Made by a program: the position numbers and the translations under genes
Part shown: piece after piece, positions 35,723 to 45,859 of the stretch
How the letters are laid out: each line of letters opens with the position of its first letter
Position numbering within the stretch: position 1 is the stretch's first letter
Source of the DNA: Facilibium subflavum
Lineage (GTDB): Bacteria > Pseudomonadota > Gammaproteobacteria > Francisellales > Francisellaceae
Reading direction: 5' to 3'
Assembly (NCBI RefSeq): GCF_003574485.1
Contig: NZ_QLIT01000031.1
Span: 1 to 64,000, forward strand
DNA length: 64,000 nt
Notes under the pieces: generated by a model
What the model saw: the letters and a program-made list of their open reading frames with translations, nothing else
Told to the model about the DNA's origin: nothing
The model's database searches: none

Positions 35723-36715
35723 TTAGTGTAGGAAAAAATATTTCTGGTAAAGTGCATCAATTTCTTTCCATCTGGCATCATCATAAGGCAAAAGATTTGC
35801 AGCCAAATAATCACGCTCACTATTAAATGAAATAGCATCACCATCAGCACCATAGACTTCTAAGAGTTTAATGCGAATGTCGAGGTTTTTAGAGTTGTGA
35901 TTAAGCGCTTCTTGTAAAATAGCCTTAGCATGTTGAATATCACGGTCTTGAATGAGCTTATCGGCTTGCTGGAGAACTTTTTTTACATCAACAGCTTTAG
36001 CTTTTAATGGCAAGGTGGCTTTTTCCTGAGGCTTGTCATCAGACAGATCTTTTTGATAGAACTGATCCTTCATTTTTTTGGCAGAAGTGTTGGCTTTATA
36101 CCTTTTAATGCGTCTACGCCATAAAAACAAAATAACGATGACGACTAAAAAGATAATAAACCAGGGCAGGTCATTTGAGGATTTTTCTTTTTCTTGAATG
36201 GTTGTTTTATTTGTGTTGCGATCAGCGTGCGGCACAATTGTACCACTTGCCGGTATGACTGATTCGTTATTATTGCTGATGTCAGTAAGAGGTGCGTTTG
36301 GTGATGTGTTTTCCTTTACGGTATTTGATGAAGTATTTGTTGCTGGTGTGGATGTTTTTGTCACTGTTTTGGTGGTTTGTGTTGGAGCGGTTGCTGGTTG
36401 TGGCTTTAAGTATTGTGTGTGACGCAAACGATAAAGTTTTAATCCATCATCTACCTCAGCTTGCGTGGTCGGGATTAAAAGCTTCTGATTAATATTGATG
36501 ATGTTATCATTGATGGATGGGTTTTCTTTTGCATTAATTCCTTTGATAGCAACAACCATATCTTTATTAGATATATTTTTAATAGGGTTTTTTGAAGCGA
36601 TTTTCCAAAGTGAGTCACCAGGTTTTACCGTATAGGTTGTAATCGCAAATACAGATACACTGGCACCAAAAAGAATAAATAATAACAAGGCTTTTGCAAA
36701 ACAGGCTAAGCGCAC
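35723..36715 (-). CDS. compact FimV/TspA-like LysM inner-membrane protein
   Basis: 330 residues. A signal peptide (about 1-24) is followed by a LysM-like domain (27-83: YTVKPGDSLWKIA and a NQKLLIP end), as in the peptidoglycan-binding N-terminus of FimV, then a Thr/Ser/Asn/Pro-rich periplasmic linker (about 100-180), one membrane segment (about 184-203), a basic cytoplasmic stretch and a C-terminal TPR-like domain ending in the FimV-like YDDARWKEIDALYQKYF. FimV organises the cell pole for type IV pili in Pseudomonas and is three times longer. The same order in a third of the length makes this a minimal version. The role is inferred. Confidence 0.75.
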   Translation of the reverse strand: MRLACFAKALLLFILFGASVSVFAITTYTVKPGDSLWKIASKNPIKNISNKDMVVAIKGINAKENPSINDNIININQKLLIPTTQAEVDDGLKLYRLRHTQYLKPQPATAPTQTTKTVTKTSTPATNTSSNTVKENTSPNAPLTDISNNNESVIPASGTIVPHADRNTNKTTIQEKEKSSNDLPWFIIFLVVIVILFLWRRRIKRYKANTSAKKMKDQFYQKDLSDDKPQEKATLPLKAKAVDVKKVLQQADKLIQDRDIQHAKAILQEALNHNSKNLDIRIKLLEVYGADGDAISFNSERDYLAANLLPYDDARWKEIDALYQKYFFLH

Positions 36716-37064
36716 AGTAGCAGGCTCCTGGTTTTTCTTAGATTATATATAACTAGATTGTAATCGAAAAAAAAGCCAATGCCTATAATATTTGCCGGTC
36801 AATTTACATATTTGGATAGGTAGTTCTGGCTTTGCTTAATTTGTTTTAACTTGGGACTTCTTTAGCATAGCGATTAAATAAGCACAAGTTGTTCGCAAAT
36901 CAATTTTTGATTGAAATATGATTTAAGGTATGCACAGTTTGATCTGTGAAGATTTCTTTAAAATCACCTAAGTATTGTGGTGGCTTTCCCACGTTTTAAT
37001 CCAGATAATTTTTGATTATTATTTTTTAAGGTGAAAGTGAACATCCAGTAAAAAGGGAAGCGCT
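36716..37064. other. divergent intergenic region, 349 bases
   Basis: Lies between the FimV-like gene and the LRR gene. Read leftward, a TATAAT box stands about 30 bases above the FimV-like ATG, with no good -35. Read rightward, TATGAT at 36917-36922 is a possible -10 for the LRR gene, again with a poor -35, which could mean activator-dependent transcription. No ORF or RNA gene is seen. Confidence 0.4.
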
Positions 37065-38888
37065 ATGGGAAATATACAAAACAAGCCTAAAATTGATAGT
37101 AGAAATCCGAAAGATATACGTATTGATATGTTCAAAGCTCTAATAATAGATGCCCAAGAAACAGGTGAGCTTAATTTATTCAACCTATCATTGGACAGTG
37201 ATGACTTACAGAAGCTAATGTTGAATATTATTGAGGGATCACCTAATATTAAAATTTTAAATTTAGAGGGTAACCCTGATATAAAGTTGCTACCGACGAC
37301 AATTGGACAGTTGAAAGAGCTTGAAAAATTAAACCTCAATGATTGTAAATTAAAAGGGTTGCCTGATGAAATTGGCCATTTAACAAAACTTAAACGTTTG
37401 CAGGCATCAAATAACAAGATAGAAAATCTGCCTGAGAGTGTTAAAAATTTAACGCAGTTAGAAAAACTAGAGTTAACAAAGAATAAATTAAGCAGTTTGC
37501 CTATTGGCATAGAAAATTTACAATCCTTAATCACGTTAACCTTGGCTCAGAATAAATTTGTAAGCTTACCTGAAAGTATTTATCAGTTGCAAAAACTTAC
37601 ATATTTATATCTATCGAGAAATCAATTAGAAGCCCTTCCAAATGGGATTAGCCAGCTAGGAAAATTAAGAATGCTTTGTTTAGATGATAATCAAATCAGG
37701 ACATTGCCAGATGATATTGAAAACCTAAGTGCAAGTGTGTTTATTAATTTAGATGATAACCCATTAGCACAACAAACGGTTGAGCTTATAAATGCCTTAA
37801 ATAATGAAGGGTTGAATATCGAGTATAATATGGTCGCTTATGAAGAACCTATCCAATGGCAAGTTGTGTTTGATAGGCTTAAGCCAGCGTTAGGCGAGGT
37901 CAATATGATTCAAGAAATTATTGCACAGGATGAAAATTTGCAAGATTTTATTTCAAAGGCTGGTGCCTCATCTTTGTATCAATCAAACCCAGAAATTATC
38001 CATAAGGGCCTTGCTTATTTCTTAGAAAAACTGACCGGTGATGAAGCGGAAAATGTAAAGGAAATCATTGGATTACATAGTACGGATTGTGCGACACCCG
38101 TTACAGATTTATGTGTGCAAGGCTACTTGCAAAAATCAAATGAAGAAAAAACACCTTTACCTGAGGGATTAATCACTAAACTTGCTGTGGCGGATTATAT
38201 TACAAAAAACAAGCAGTACTTTTGTCTGAAAAATAATGAGGAGGTTGAACAATTAAATGGATTGTTAAATGTCCTTTTTCTTAAAGATGCTTGGTTGTAT
38301 CAAGAAAATAAGGTAAAAGTAAAACATGACAATGACCTTTTTTCATGGAGCAATCATATTCAGTTTGCTTTTAGCCAAATTAGTAATGCTACAAAACAGT
38401 CTTTTATTAAAGCTTTTTTACAAGTTGGTGATAACAATGTACCACTAAAGGATAATCAGGGTTATTACCTGATAGACCAGCAAAAGCTTGATAAAATTAC
38501 TGAGCGTTATAAAGCTAATAGCTTAGGGTATCAGCCACAAGAAGCACTTAGCTTGCTAAGTAAAGCTTATGATACACTTATCAATAAACTGCAGATAGCA
38601 CAATACACTGATTTCTCAGCCAGTAGTGTGCCTATAGTAGATGCATTATTTAAAGATAATATACATAAAGATTATGTGATAGAGCAACTAAGAAAACAAG
38701 CGAATATCTCTGAATCTGATTCAGTGACAGAAATGCATAATAAAGTAGAGAGTTTTTTGGCTCAGGTAGACAAAGAATTAGCAGAATATACTAAGAAATC
38801 ATCAAGTAATAACAATATGACTTTTTTTACTTCACAAGTTCAAAGTAATATGGGAAATGAAAAAGACACATTAGGCAAAAATTTTTAG
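37065..38888 (+). CDS. leucine-rich-repeat protein, candidate Dot/Icm effector
   Basis: 607 residues, no signal peptide or membrane segment. Seven consecutive 23-residue leucine-rich repeats cover residues 61-223 (pattern LxxLxLxxNxLxxLPxxIxxLxx), with a capping segment before and after. The remaining 370 residues are helical, unlike any domain I know. GGGAAG lies just before the ATG. LRR proteins of this bacterial type in Dot/Icm-carrying bacteria are often translocated effectors that bind host proteins; here that is inference from architecture and from the Dot/Icm locus 15 kb away. The segment HSTDCATPVTD loosely recalls a NEL ubiquitin-ligase active site but lacks the CxD motif. Its stop overlaps that of murJ. 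Confidence 0.78.
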   Translation: MGNIQNKPKIDSRNPKDIRIDMFKALIIDAQETGELNLFNLSLDSDDLQKLMLNIIEGSPNIKILNLEGNPDIKLLPTTIGQLKELEKLNLNDCKLKGLPDEIGHLTKLKRLQASNNKIENLPESVKNLTQLEKLELTKNKLSSLPIGIENLQSLITLTLAQNKFVSLPESIYQLQKLTYLYLSRNQLEALPNGISQLGKLRMLCLDDNQIRTLPDDIENLSASVFINLDDNPLAQQTVELINALNNEGLNIEYNMVAYEEPIQWQVVFDRLKPALGEVNMIQEIIAQDENLQDFISKAGASSLYQSNPEIIHKGLAYFLEKLTGDEAENVKEIIGLHSTDCATPVTDLCVQGYLQKSNEEKTPLPEGLITKLAVADYITKNKQYFCLKNNEEVEQLNGLLNVLFLKDAWLYQENKVKVKHDNDLFSWSNHIQFAFSQISNATKQSFIKAFLQVGDNNVPLKDNQGYYLIDQQKLDKITERYKANSLGYQPQEALSLLSKAYDTLINKLQIAQYTDFSASSVPIVDALFKDNIHKDYVIEQLRKQANISESDSVTEMHNKVESFLAQVDKELAEYTKKSSSNNNMTFFTSQVQSNMGNEKDTLGKNF

Positions 38889-40459
38889 ATAGTATCGTTT
38901 TTATGTAAAGCCATGTCCTGCTGTTTAACCCTCAAAAGCCAAAGCAAGGCACCATAGCTTATAAGTCCTAGGATAACTAATCCTGCAAGCCAGCTGATTC
39001 GCTTAAAAAAGGAAAGCTTTAGCCAATCGCTAATGTCGCCCTTACAGACATATAAAATAACTGCCATTACAATGCTTGCCAGTAAGATACGTAAAATAAA
39101 AGTAACAAGTTGTTTATTCACATGAAAGTGATACTTGCGGTGCAGTAGTAGATAAAGCCCAGCTGCATTTAATATGGCAGTAAGTGTTGTTGAAATTGCC
39201 AGGGCCAAATAGCCTAGTGAATATGCCTTTAAAAAGTAAACCAATATGAGGTTGCTGATAATATTAAATAACAGGCAAAGCGCACCAATTTTAACAACAG
39301 GCTTCGTTATGCCATAGGCATAAAGTGCTGAGATAAAAACTTTAATCAAAACAAAAGCGCTTAAACCAATTGAAAAGGCAATTAATGCACGTTGAGATTG
39401 CATTACATCAAAAAGGCTAAAGGCGCCATAATGAAACAGGGTGATCAATATTGCTGATGATAAGACACACATGGCAAATGTTGCAGGAACGCTTAATAAA
39501 AAAACCCATTTAATTGCCCAGTTTAGTGTGTGATTAAAATGTGTGGCTTGGCGTTTGTATTTGCTTAAACTAGGAAGAATAATCGTTGATAGGGTTAAAC
39601 CAAATATGCCAAGTGGAAATTGATTGAGTCTGTCAGGATAGTATAGCCAGGATAAGCTGCCTGTTGTCAAAAAAGAGGCAAATACAGTCTCAATTAATAA
39701 GCTTATCTGGATAATAGAGGCGCCAAATATTGCAGGTAATATTCTTTTGAGGATACGTTTGACCGTTTTTATTGGCCATTTGATTACAGGGGTAAGATGA
39801 AAGCCTAACCGCCATAGTGCGTAGATATGAAAACAACATTGTAAGATGCCGGCGATTAATACAGACATAGCCACTGCATAAATGGGAATGGAAAACTTCG
39901 ATGAAAAGCAGATAAAACTAATCATGCATACATTGAGAATTACGGGCGTTAATGCGGGTAAGTTAAAACGCTGAAGACTATTTAACAAGGCGGCAAAAAC
40001 AGCGGTTAACGACATCAAAAATATATAAGGGAACATGATAGCAAGCAGGTTTTTTGCAAGATTTAATCGCATGGGATCATCATAAAATCCAGGTGCAAAG
40101 AGCAATACCCACAGTGATGAAAATATCATGCCAAGCACGCTTAATAATAAAGTAAAGCCACCGATATAGCTAATTAACTGGCGTAAGATAAGATTTTGCC
40201 TTTTTGGTTTATCTTGTAGATGAACAAAGCTTGGTGTCAATGCTTGGGTAATCGCACCTTCAACAAAAAGCCTGCGAATAAAATTAGGCACACGAAAGGC
40301 AACCAGAAACGCTTCCATTGTGGCGCTTGCACCAAAGTATTTGGCAAACAGCATATCACGGATAAAGCCTAAGATGCGGGAGATCAACGTAAATAAAGCA
40401 ACAAATATGCCAGGCTTAGCAAGTGTTGTAGTTTGTTTTGAATTTTTTTTCTTAATCAT
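38885..40459 (-). CDS. murJ: lipid II flippase MurJ
   Basis: 524 residues, 14 predicted membrane helices, MOP superfamily. Moves lipid II across the inner membrane for peptidoglycan synthesis. Family marks are the start of TM1-2 (FTLISRILGFIRDMLFAKYFG), AFRVPNFIRRLFVEGA with its essential arginines, the FALLNSLQRF region and the WLYYPDRLNQFPLGIFG loop. Length is typical. The stop overlaps that of the convergent LRR gene by a few bases. asnS lies 40 bases upstream on the same strand. Confidence 0.95.
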   Translation of the reverse strand: MIKKKNSKQTTTLAKPGIFVALFTLISRILGFIRDMLFAKYFGASATMEAFLVAFRVPNFIRRLFVEGAITQALTPSFVHLQDKPKRQNLILRQLISYIGGFTLLLSVLGMIFSSLWVLLFAPGFYDDPMRLNLAKNLLAIMFPYIFLMSLTAVFAALLNSLQRFNLPALTPVILNVCMISFICFSSKFSIPIYAVAMSVLIAGILQCCFHIYALWRLGFHLTPVIKWPIKTVKRILKRILPAIFGASIIQISLLIETVFASFLTTGSLSWLYYPDRLNQFPLGIFGLTLSTIILPSLSKYKRQATHFNHTLNWAIKWVFLLSVPATFAMCVLSSAILITLFHYGAFSLFDVMQSQRALIAFSIGLSAFVLIKVFISALYAYGITKPVVKIGALCLLFNIISNLILVYFLKAYSLGYLALAISTTLTAILNAAGLYLLLHRKYHFHVNKQLVTFILRILLASIVMAVILYVCKGDISDWLKLSFFKRISWLAGLVILGLISYGALLWLLRVKQQDMALHKNDTI

Positions 40460-40499
40460 TTTTTACTTAATTTACGTGCCAAGTTCGCTGTAGTTTTAC

Positions 40500-41903
40500 C
40501 TAGAACCTAGCATTACCGGGGGTGCGCGGAAATGGGATTAAATCACGCACATTACCCACACCTGTGATATAGCCTAAAAGCCGCTCAAACCCTAAACCAA
40601 AACCGCTGTGTGGCACACTGCCGTAACGGCGTAGATCTCGATACCAATACAAGCCTTTGGCATCAACGCCGGTTTCTTCAATGCGCTTATCAAGAACATC
40701 CAAACGATCTTCACGCTGGCTGCCACCAATGATTTCCCCTATGCCAGGAACCAATACATCCATGGCAGCAACGGTTTTATTATCATCGTTTAACCGCATG
40801 TAAAACGCTTTGATATTTTTGGGGTAATTCATGAGTATGACCGGCGCTTTGAAGTGTTCTTCGCATAAGAAGCGTTCATGCTCAGATTGTAAGTCCAATC
40901 CCCATTTTACCGGGTATTCAAATTGTTTGCTGCTTGCTTTTAAAATATCAATCGCGTCGGTATATTCAAGGCGAACAAACTTGTTGTCAAGGACATGCTT
41001 AAGTTTGTCCTGCAAACCTTTCTCGACAAATTGATTAAAGAAATTAATATCATCCTCACGTTCAGCCAATACTTTTTGGATTACAGCCTTTAATAATTTC
41101 TCAGCCAAATCCGCATCGTCATTTAAATCAGCAAAGGCCATTTCCGGCTCAATCATCCAAAACTCAGCTAAGTGGCGCGATGTATTGGAATTTTCTGCAC
41201 GAAAGGTTGGCCCAAAAGTGTAGACGTTTGACAATGCCATACAATAGGTTTCAACATTTAATTGGCCTGAAACCGTTAAAAAAGTCTCTTGCCCAAAAAA
41301 GTCTTTTGTGTAATCCACTTTGCCGTTATTGTTTTTAGGGAGATTAAGCTGATCAAGTGTGGATACACGAAATAACTCACCGGCACCTTCACAGTCATTG
41401 GAGGTTAAAATAGGTGTGTTAACCCAGAAGAATCCATTGTCATTGAAAAAGTTATGGATCGCTGCAGCAAGTGTGTGGCGCATGCGTGCCACCGCACCAA
41501 TAATGTTTGTTCTCACTCGCAAATGGGCATGTTCACGCAAATGCTCCATTGTATGGCGCTTTGGTGAGACAGGGTAGCTTTCAGGATCATCAATCCAGCC
41601 ATGAACGAAAACGTTATCTGCCTGAATCTCAACAGATTGTCCTTTGCCTTGTGAGGCAACAAGCTTTCCAGTGACCTCCACAGCGCAGTCTTTTGTAAGC
41701 CTTATGATTTCAGTTTCGTAGTTTGACAGTGTGTCAGGCGCAACTGCTTGAATCGGATTGAAACAAGAGCCATCATGGATCGCTAAAAATGAAATACCCG
41801 CTTTAGAGTCGCGTCGGCTTCGAATCCAGCCGCGAACGGTGACTTCTTTGCCGATTAATGCTTCATCGGCAAAGAGCTTTTGTATTGTATAGACACTACT
41901 CAT
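40500..41903 (-). CDS. asnS: asparaginyl-tRNA synthetase
   Basis: 467 residues, class IIb synthetase that charges tRNA-Asn. The N-terminal OB fold binds the anticodon ([15 protein letters not shown], then AIHDGS); the catalytic domain shows motif 1 around [25 protein letters not shown], motif 2 ([26 protein letters not shown]) and motif 3 ([10 protein letters not shown]). The Asn-type [10 protein letters not shown] distinguishes it from aspartyl and lysyl enzymes. A standard bacterial length. Followed by murJ on the same strand. Confidence 0.97.
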   Translation of the reverse strand: MSSVYTIQKLFADEALIGKEVTVRGWIRSRRDSKAGISFLAIHDGSCFNPIQAVAPDTLSNYETEIIRLTKDCAVEVTGKLVASQGKGQSVEIQADNVFVHGWIDDPESYPVSPKRHTMEHLREHAHLRVRTNIIGAVARMRHTLAAAIHNFFNDNGFFWVNTPILTSNDCEGAGELFRVSTLDQLNLPKNNNGKVDYTKDFFGQETFLTVSGQLNVETYCMALSNVYTFGPTFRAENSNTSRHLAEFWMIEPEMAFADLNDDADLAEKLLKAVIQKVLAEREDDINFFNQFVEKGLQDKLKHVLDNKFVRLEYTDAIDILKASSKQFEYPVKWGLDLQSEHERFLCEEHFKAPVILMNYPKNIKAFYMRLNDDNKTVAAMDVLVPGIGEIIGGSQREDRLDVLDKRIEETGVDAKGLYWYRDLRRYGSVPHSGFGLGFERLLGYITGVGNVRDLIPFPRTPGNARF

Positions 41904-42106
41904 ATAACCAATTCCTTTAATATAACAATTGTAGGTTTTAAAATTTAATCGGCAATTATAACCGATTTATTATTAAATGTCGGTGGGATTTTGTTAGAAT
42001 TTATGCTCATTATAAAAACTAAAGTATTGTATAGTTTTTATGGGTGGCTAATATCCATACATTATCGTAATCTTGGTATTAATATTTCACAATAAAGGTT
42101 TAAAGT

Positions 42107-42964
42107 ATGGAGTTTACATCATTAATCAAACAACAAAATATTCTACCAATTATAGGAACACCCACCGCACTGACAGCAGTTATGGCACAAAAAGCAGGTG
42201 CTAAGGCCATTTATTTATCAGGCGGTGTTTTAGCTGCAAATCAATATGGTTTGCCAGATTTGGGACTGACTTCTTTAGATAATGTGCTAATTGAAGTAAA
42301 CCGTATTACCGATGTCTGCGATTTACCTTTATTGGTTGATATTGATACCGGCTGGGGTGGGCTTTTGGGGACAACGCGTGCGGTAAAAAAGCTGATAAAA
42401 GCAGGTGCAAGTGGCCTTCATATTGAAGATCAGATCGATATCAAGCGCTGTGGTCATCGACCGAATAAACAGCTTGTGAATATTAAGGCGATGCAAGATA
42501 GAATCAAAGCTTGCGTTGATGGGAAAACAGATGAAAATTTTATGATTATGGCGCGTACTGATAGCTTTGCATCAGAAGGCTTACAAGGTGCAATTGATCG
42601 AGCTCATGCTTATATTGAAGCTGGTGCTGATAGCATTTTTGCTGAGGCTTTTACAAGCCTTGATGATTATCAAACATTTACGCAAAACTGTTCGGTTCCC
42701 GTATTAGCCAATATGACAGAGTTTGGTAAAACCCCATGTTTTACCCAGGATCAGTTAGCGCATGCTGGCGTGAAAATGGCATTATATCCTGTAACATTGG
42801 CAAGGATGATGAATAATGCGGCACAAACAGCAATAGAGACTATTTTACAAAAAGGAACGCAAGAAAGTATTATTCCTTATATGCAAACACGTCAAACGCT
42901 TTATGAAGTGTTAAATTATTATGATTATGAAACAAAAATTGATCACTATATGGACGAGCAATGA
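42107..42964 (+). CDS. prpB: 2-methylisocitrate lyase
   Basis: 285 residues of the isocitrate lyase/PEP mutase family; splits 2-methylisocitrate into pyruvate and succinate in the methylcitrate cycle of propionate use. The TIM barrel shows SGGVLAANQYGLPDLG, the metal-binding VDIDTGWGG, the active-site KRCGHR loop and ARTDSFA. KRCGHR fits methylisocitrate and isocitrate lyases, and the length fits PrpB. The ATG follows AAAGGTTTAAAGT, a moderate ribosome binding site. It precedes acnA by 95 bases; prpC and prpD are not in this stretch, so the cycle genes are incomplete here. Confidence 0.92.
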   Translation: MEFTSLIKQQNILPIIGTPTALTAVMAQKAGAKAIYLSGGVLAANQYGLPDLGLTSLDNVLIEVNRITDVCDLPLLVDIDTGWGGLLGTTRAVKKLIKAGASGLHIEDQIDIKRCGHRPNKQLVNIKAMQDRIKACVDGKTDENFMIMARTDSFASEGLQGAIDRAHAYIEAGADSIFAEAFTSLDDYQTFTQNCSVPVLANMTEFGKTPCFTQDQLAHAGVKMALYPVTLARMMNNAAQTAIETILQKGTQESIIPYMQTRQTLYEVLNYYDYETKIDHYMDEQ

Positions 42965-43043
42965 TGACGCTTGCCACTGCTGTACAAAGCCTGTCAAATC
43001 CTTTAATATAGCCAAAAATGTATTGTGAAAAATAATAAACTTA

Positions 43044-43058
43044 AAGAGGAGACCTCTT
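43044..43058 (+). promoter_or_regulatory. inverted repeat over the acnA ribosome binding site
   Basis: AAGAGGAGACCTCTT: six-base arms around a three-base loop, ending one base before the acnA ATG, with flanking bases (TTAA on both sides) able to extend the stem. The Shine-Dalgarno AGAGGAG lies in the left arm and loop, so the hairpin would hide it. This could be a translational switch (protein-bound or temperature-dependent). Confidence 0.55.
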
Positions 43059-43059
43059 A

Positions 43060-45750
43060 ATGACGGATCTTAAGCGATCAGCAAAAGTATTGCTTGAAAG
43101 TAATGGGCAGGAATATATTGCTTATTCTTTACAGAAACTAGCTGCTGAAACTGGAAAAGATATCACACGTTTGCCTTATTCTATTCGTGTTTTAGCTGAA
43201 AATCAGTTGCGTAATATCGATAACTATAAAGTCAAAGAAAGTGATGTTAAAAGTGTATTGGATTGGGATGCAAAAGCCAAAGTGCGACCTGAAATTCCAC
43301 ACATGCCAGCACGTGTTGTAATGCAGGATTTTACAGGCGTGCCTGCAGTGGTTGATTTAGCGGCAATGCGTCAAGCCATTAAAGATGCAGGTGGTAATGC
43401 AGATAAAATCAATCCTTTGGTTGATACAGCGATGGTGGTTGATCACTCAGTTCAAGTAGATTTTTATGGCTCTAAAGATGCTTTGAAGAAAAACGTTGCC
43501 AAGGAATATGAGCGTAACAGTGAGCGCTATAGCCTTCTTAAATGGGGACAAAAAGCCTTTAATGATTTTACCGTGGTACCACCTGGCATGGGTATTATCC
43601 ATCAGGTAAATCTGGAGTATTTAGCCAAAGGGGTGCTTGTTAAAGAAATCGATGGCGAGCATGTAGCTTATCCGGATACTTTGGTCGGTACGGATTCACA
43701 TACAACCATGATCAATGGTATTGGAGTCATGGGCTGGGGTGTTGGTGGTATTGAAGCTGAAGCAGTCATGCTTGGCCAGCCTTATTATATGGTTTTACCT
43801 GATGTTGTTGGTGTAAAACTTACGGGTAAACTACGTGAAGGTGTCAGTGCAACAGATCTTGTGTTACGCATTACTGAGTTATTACGTCAACATGGTGTTG
43901 TTGGAAAATTTGTTGAATATTATGGTGAAGGTTTAAATCATTTATCTTTACCAGATCGCGCGACGATTGCCAATATGGCGCCAGAGTATGGCGCAACCAT
44001 GGGCTTTTTCCCGGTTGATCATGTGACAATGGAGTATTTTAAACAAACTAACAGAAGCAAATATATGGACTTGGCGAAAAAAGTCTATGAAGAGCAATAT
44101 TTATTCCGTCATGATCCATCAGAAGAACCTGAGTATTCATCTATCATTGAGCTTGATATGTCAACGGTTGATTCAACATTAGCCGGACCAAAGCGTCCAC
44201 AAGATCGTGTTGCAATGCGTGATTTGAAAAAGCGTTTCAATGAGTGCTTAACAGCAGAATCAGGTCTTCATGGGTTTGGCTTAAGCAAAGAAGATGTACA
44301 AAAGTCAGTCCCTGTAAAAGGTATGGATCACCAACTAAAACATGGTGATGTGGCAATTGCAGCGATCACCTCTTGTACGAACACATCAAACCCTTCAGTT
44401 TTATTGGGTGCAGGGCTTTTGGCAAAAAAGGCCGTTGAAAAAGGTCTTAAAGTCAAGCCTTATGTGAAAACGTCACTGGCACCTGGGTCACAGGTTGTGA
44501 CACAATATCTGGAGAGCTCAGGTTTACTGAAATATTTGGAAGCATTAAAATTTGATATTGTTGGTTATGGCTGTACGACTTGTATTGGTAACTCAGGACC
44601 ACTGGATCAGCCAATTATTGATGCTGTTAATGAAGGTGATTTGGTTGTTACCTCAGTATGTTCAGGTAACCGTAACTTTGAAGGGCGTATTAATCCAGAT
44701 GTTAAGGCGAATTATTTAGCCTCACCGATTCATGTGGTAGCCTATGCAATTGCCGGTACCGTTGATTTTGATCCTGAGAATGACCCAATTGGCCAGGATC
44801 AGCATGGTAAAGATGTCTTTTTAAAAGATATCTGGCCAAGCACACATGATATTGCCGAGCTTCAAGCAAAAGTGGTTAATGCTGAGATGTTCGAAAAGTC
44901 TTATGCCACCATTTTAGATGGAACAGAAGACTGGCAGAAACTTTCTGCACCAAAAGGGAAGTTATATGAGTTTGATGAAAAATCTACCTATATTCAATGT
45001 CCAAACTTCTTTGAAAACTTTGCGGATGCTGGCAATGGCAGTTTGGATATTAAAGGTGCGCGCACTTTATTGATGTTGGGTGACTCGGTAACAACTGATC
45101 ATATCTCGCCAGCTGGTGCCATTCCTGAAGAATATCCGGCAGGTCAGTATCTAAAAGCACATGGCGTTGAGAAAAAAGATTTTAACTCTTATGGCTCGCG
45201 TCGTGGAAATCATGAGGTTATGATGCGTGGTACCTTTGCGAATATTCGCATTCGAAATCTTCTAGCACCAGGTACTGAAGGTGGTGTAACCAAATATCAT
45301 CCAGATGGTTCCATTCAATACGTGTTTGATGCGGCGATGAAATACAAAGAAACAGGTACACCTTTAGTTGTGTTAGCTGGTAAAGAGTATGGCACAGGAT
45401 CTTCGCGTGACTGGGCAGCTAAGGGGACTTTCCTTTTAGGTGTTAAGGCGGTTATTGCTGAAAGTTATGAGCGGATTCATCGCTCAAACTTGGTTGGCAT
45501 GGGTGTTTTGCCATTGCAGTATCTAGAAGGCCAAAGTGCAAAATCATTGGGCCTTGATGGTAGTGAAAAATTTGATATCGCAGGCCTTGATAACCTTAAA
45601 CCACGTCAAAATGTGAAGGTGAAAGCGGTGCGTGATAATGGTGAAGTGATTGAATTTGAAGCATTAGCGCGATTAGATGCCGACGTGGATGTTGATTACC
45701 TGAAAAATGGTGGCATCTTGCAGACGGTTTTGAAAAACATGATGTCATAA
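43060..45750 (+). CDS. acnA: aconitate hydratase A
   Basis: 896 residues, AcnA/IRP1 type 4Fe-4S enzyme that interconverts citrate and isocitrate and can also handle 2-methylaconitate in some species. Cluster ligands are in ITSCTNTSNPS and GYGCTTCIGNSGP; other marks are VGTDSHTTMINGIGVMGWGVGGIEAE, DSVTTDHISPAG, the NSYGSRRGNHEVMMRGTF swivel motif and GKEYGTGSSRDWAAKG. Placement after prpB fits the prp-linked aconitases seen in several gammaproteobacteria. AcnA apo-proteins bind RNA, which is notable because an inverted repeat covers its own ribosome binding site. A strong terminator follows. Confidence 0.96.
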   Translation: MTDLKRSAKVLLESNGQEYIAYSLQKLAAETGKDITRLPYSIRVLAENQLRNIDNYKVKESDVKSVLDWDAKAKVRPEIPHMPARVVMQDFTGVPAVVDLAAMRQAIKDAGGNADKINPLVDTAMVVDHSVQVDFYGSKDALKKNVAKEYERNSERYSLLKWGQKAFNDFTVVPPGMGIIHQVNLEYLAKGVLVKEIDGEHVAYPDTLVGTDSHTTMINGIGVMGWGVGGIEAEAVMLGQPYYMVLPDVVGVKLTGKLREGVSATDLVLRITELLRQHGVVGKFVEYYGEGLNHLSLPDRATIANMAPEYGATMGFFPVDHVTMEYFKQTNRSKYMDLAKKVYEEQYLFRHDPSEEPEYSSIIELDMSTVDSTLAGPKRPQDRVAMRDLKKRFNECLTAESGLHGFGLSKEDVQKSVPVKGMDHQLKHGDVAIAAITSCTNTSNPSVLLGAGLLAKKAVEKGLKVKPYVKTSLAPGSQVVTQYLESSGLLKYLEALKFDIVGYGCTTCIGNSGPLDQPIIDAVNEGDLVVTSVCSGNRNFEGRINPDVKANYLASPIHVVAYAIAGTVDFDPENDPIGQDQHGKDVFLKDIWPSTHDIAELQAKVVNAEMFEKSYATILDGTEDWQKLSAPKGKLYEFDEKSTYIQCPNFFENFADAGNGSLDIKGARTLLMLGDSVTTDHISPAGAIPEEYPAGQYLKAHGVEKKDFNSYGSRRGNHEVMMRGTFANIRIRNLLAPGTEGGVTKYHPDGSIQYVFDAAMKYKETGTPLVVLAGKEYGTGSSRDWAAKGTFLLGVKAVIAESYERIHRSNLVGMGVLPLQYLEGQSAKSLGLDGSEKFDIAGLDNLKPRQNVKVKAVRDNGEVIEFEALARLDADVDVDYLKNGGILQTVLKNMMS

Positions 45751-45767
45751 TTAAAGTAAAGATCAAA

Positions 45768-45799
45768 AATAAGCAGCAAGTATTTTGCTGCTTATTTTA
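45768..45799. terminator. rho-independent terminator after acnA
   Basis: AATAAGCAGCAA, a five-base loop, TTGCTGCTTATT, followed by TTTA on the right. A perfect 12-base stem. A-rich sequence on the left means it can also stop leftward transcription of the small membrane protein gene. Confidence 0.85.
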
Positions 45800-45859
45800 T
45801 CGCCTGTATAACGGTATTGCCCGGTTTTTATTTTTTCCTTTTATATATTAATTGTAAAA

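Noticed and set aside
38073-38110. HSTDCATPVTD in the LRR protein as an active site of a NEL-type ubiquitin ligase
   Set aside because: The position after LRRs is suggestive, but NEL ligases use a Cys-x-Asp motif and the residue two places after the cysteine is Thr, not Asp. No other NEL features are seen.
42107-45750. A complete prp methylcitrate operon
   Set aside because: Only prpB and an aconitase are present; prpC and prpD do not lie between or beside them in this window.
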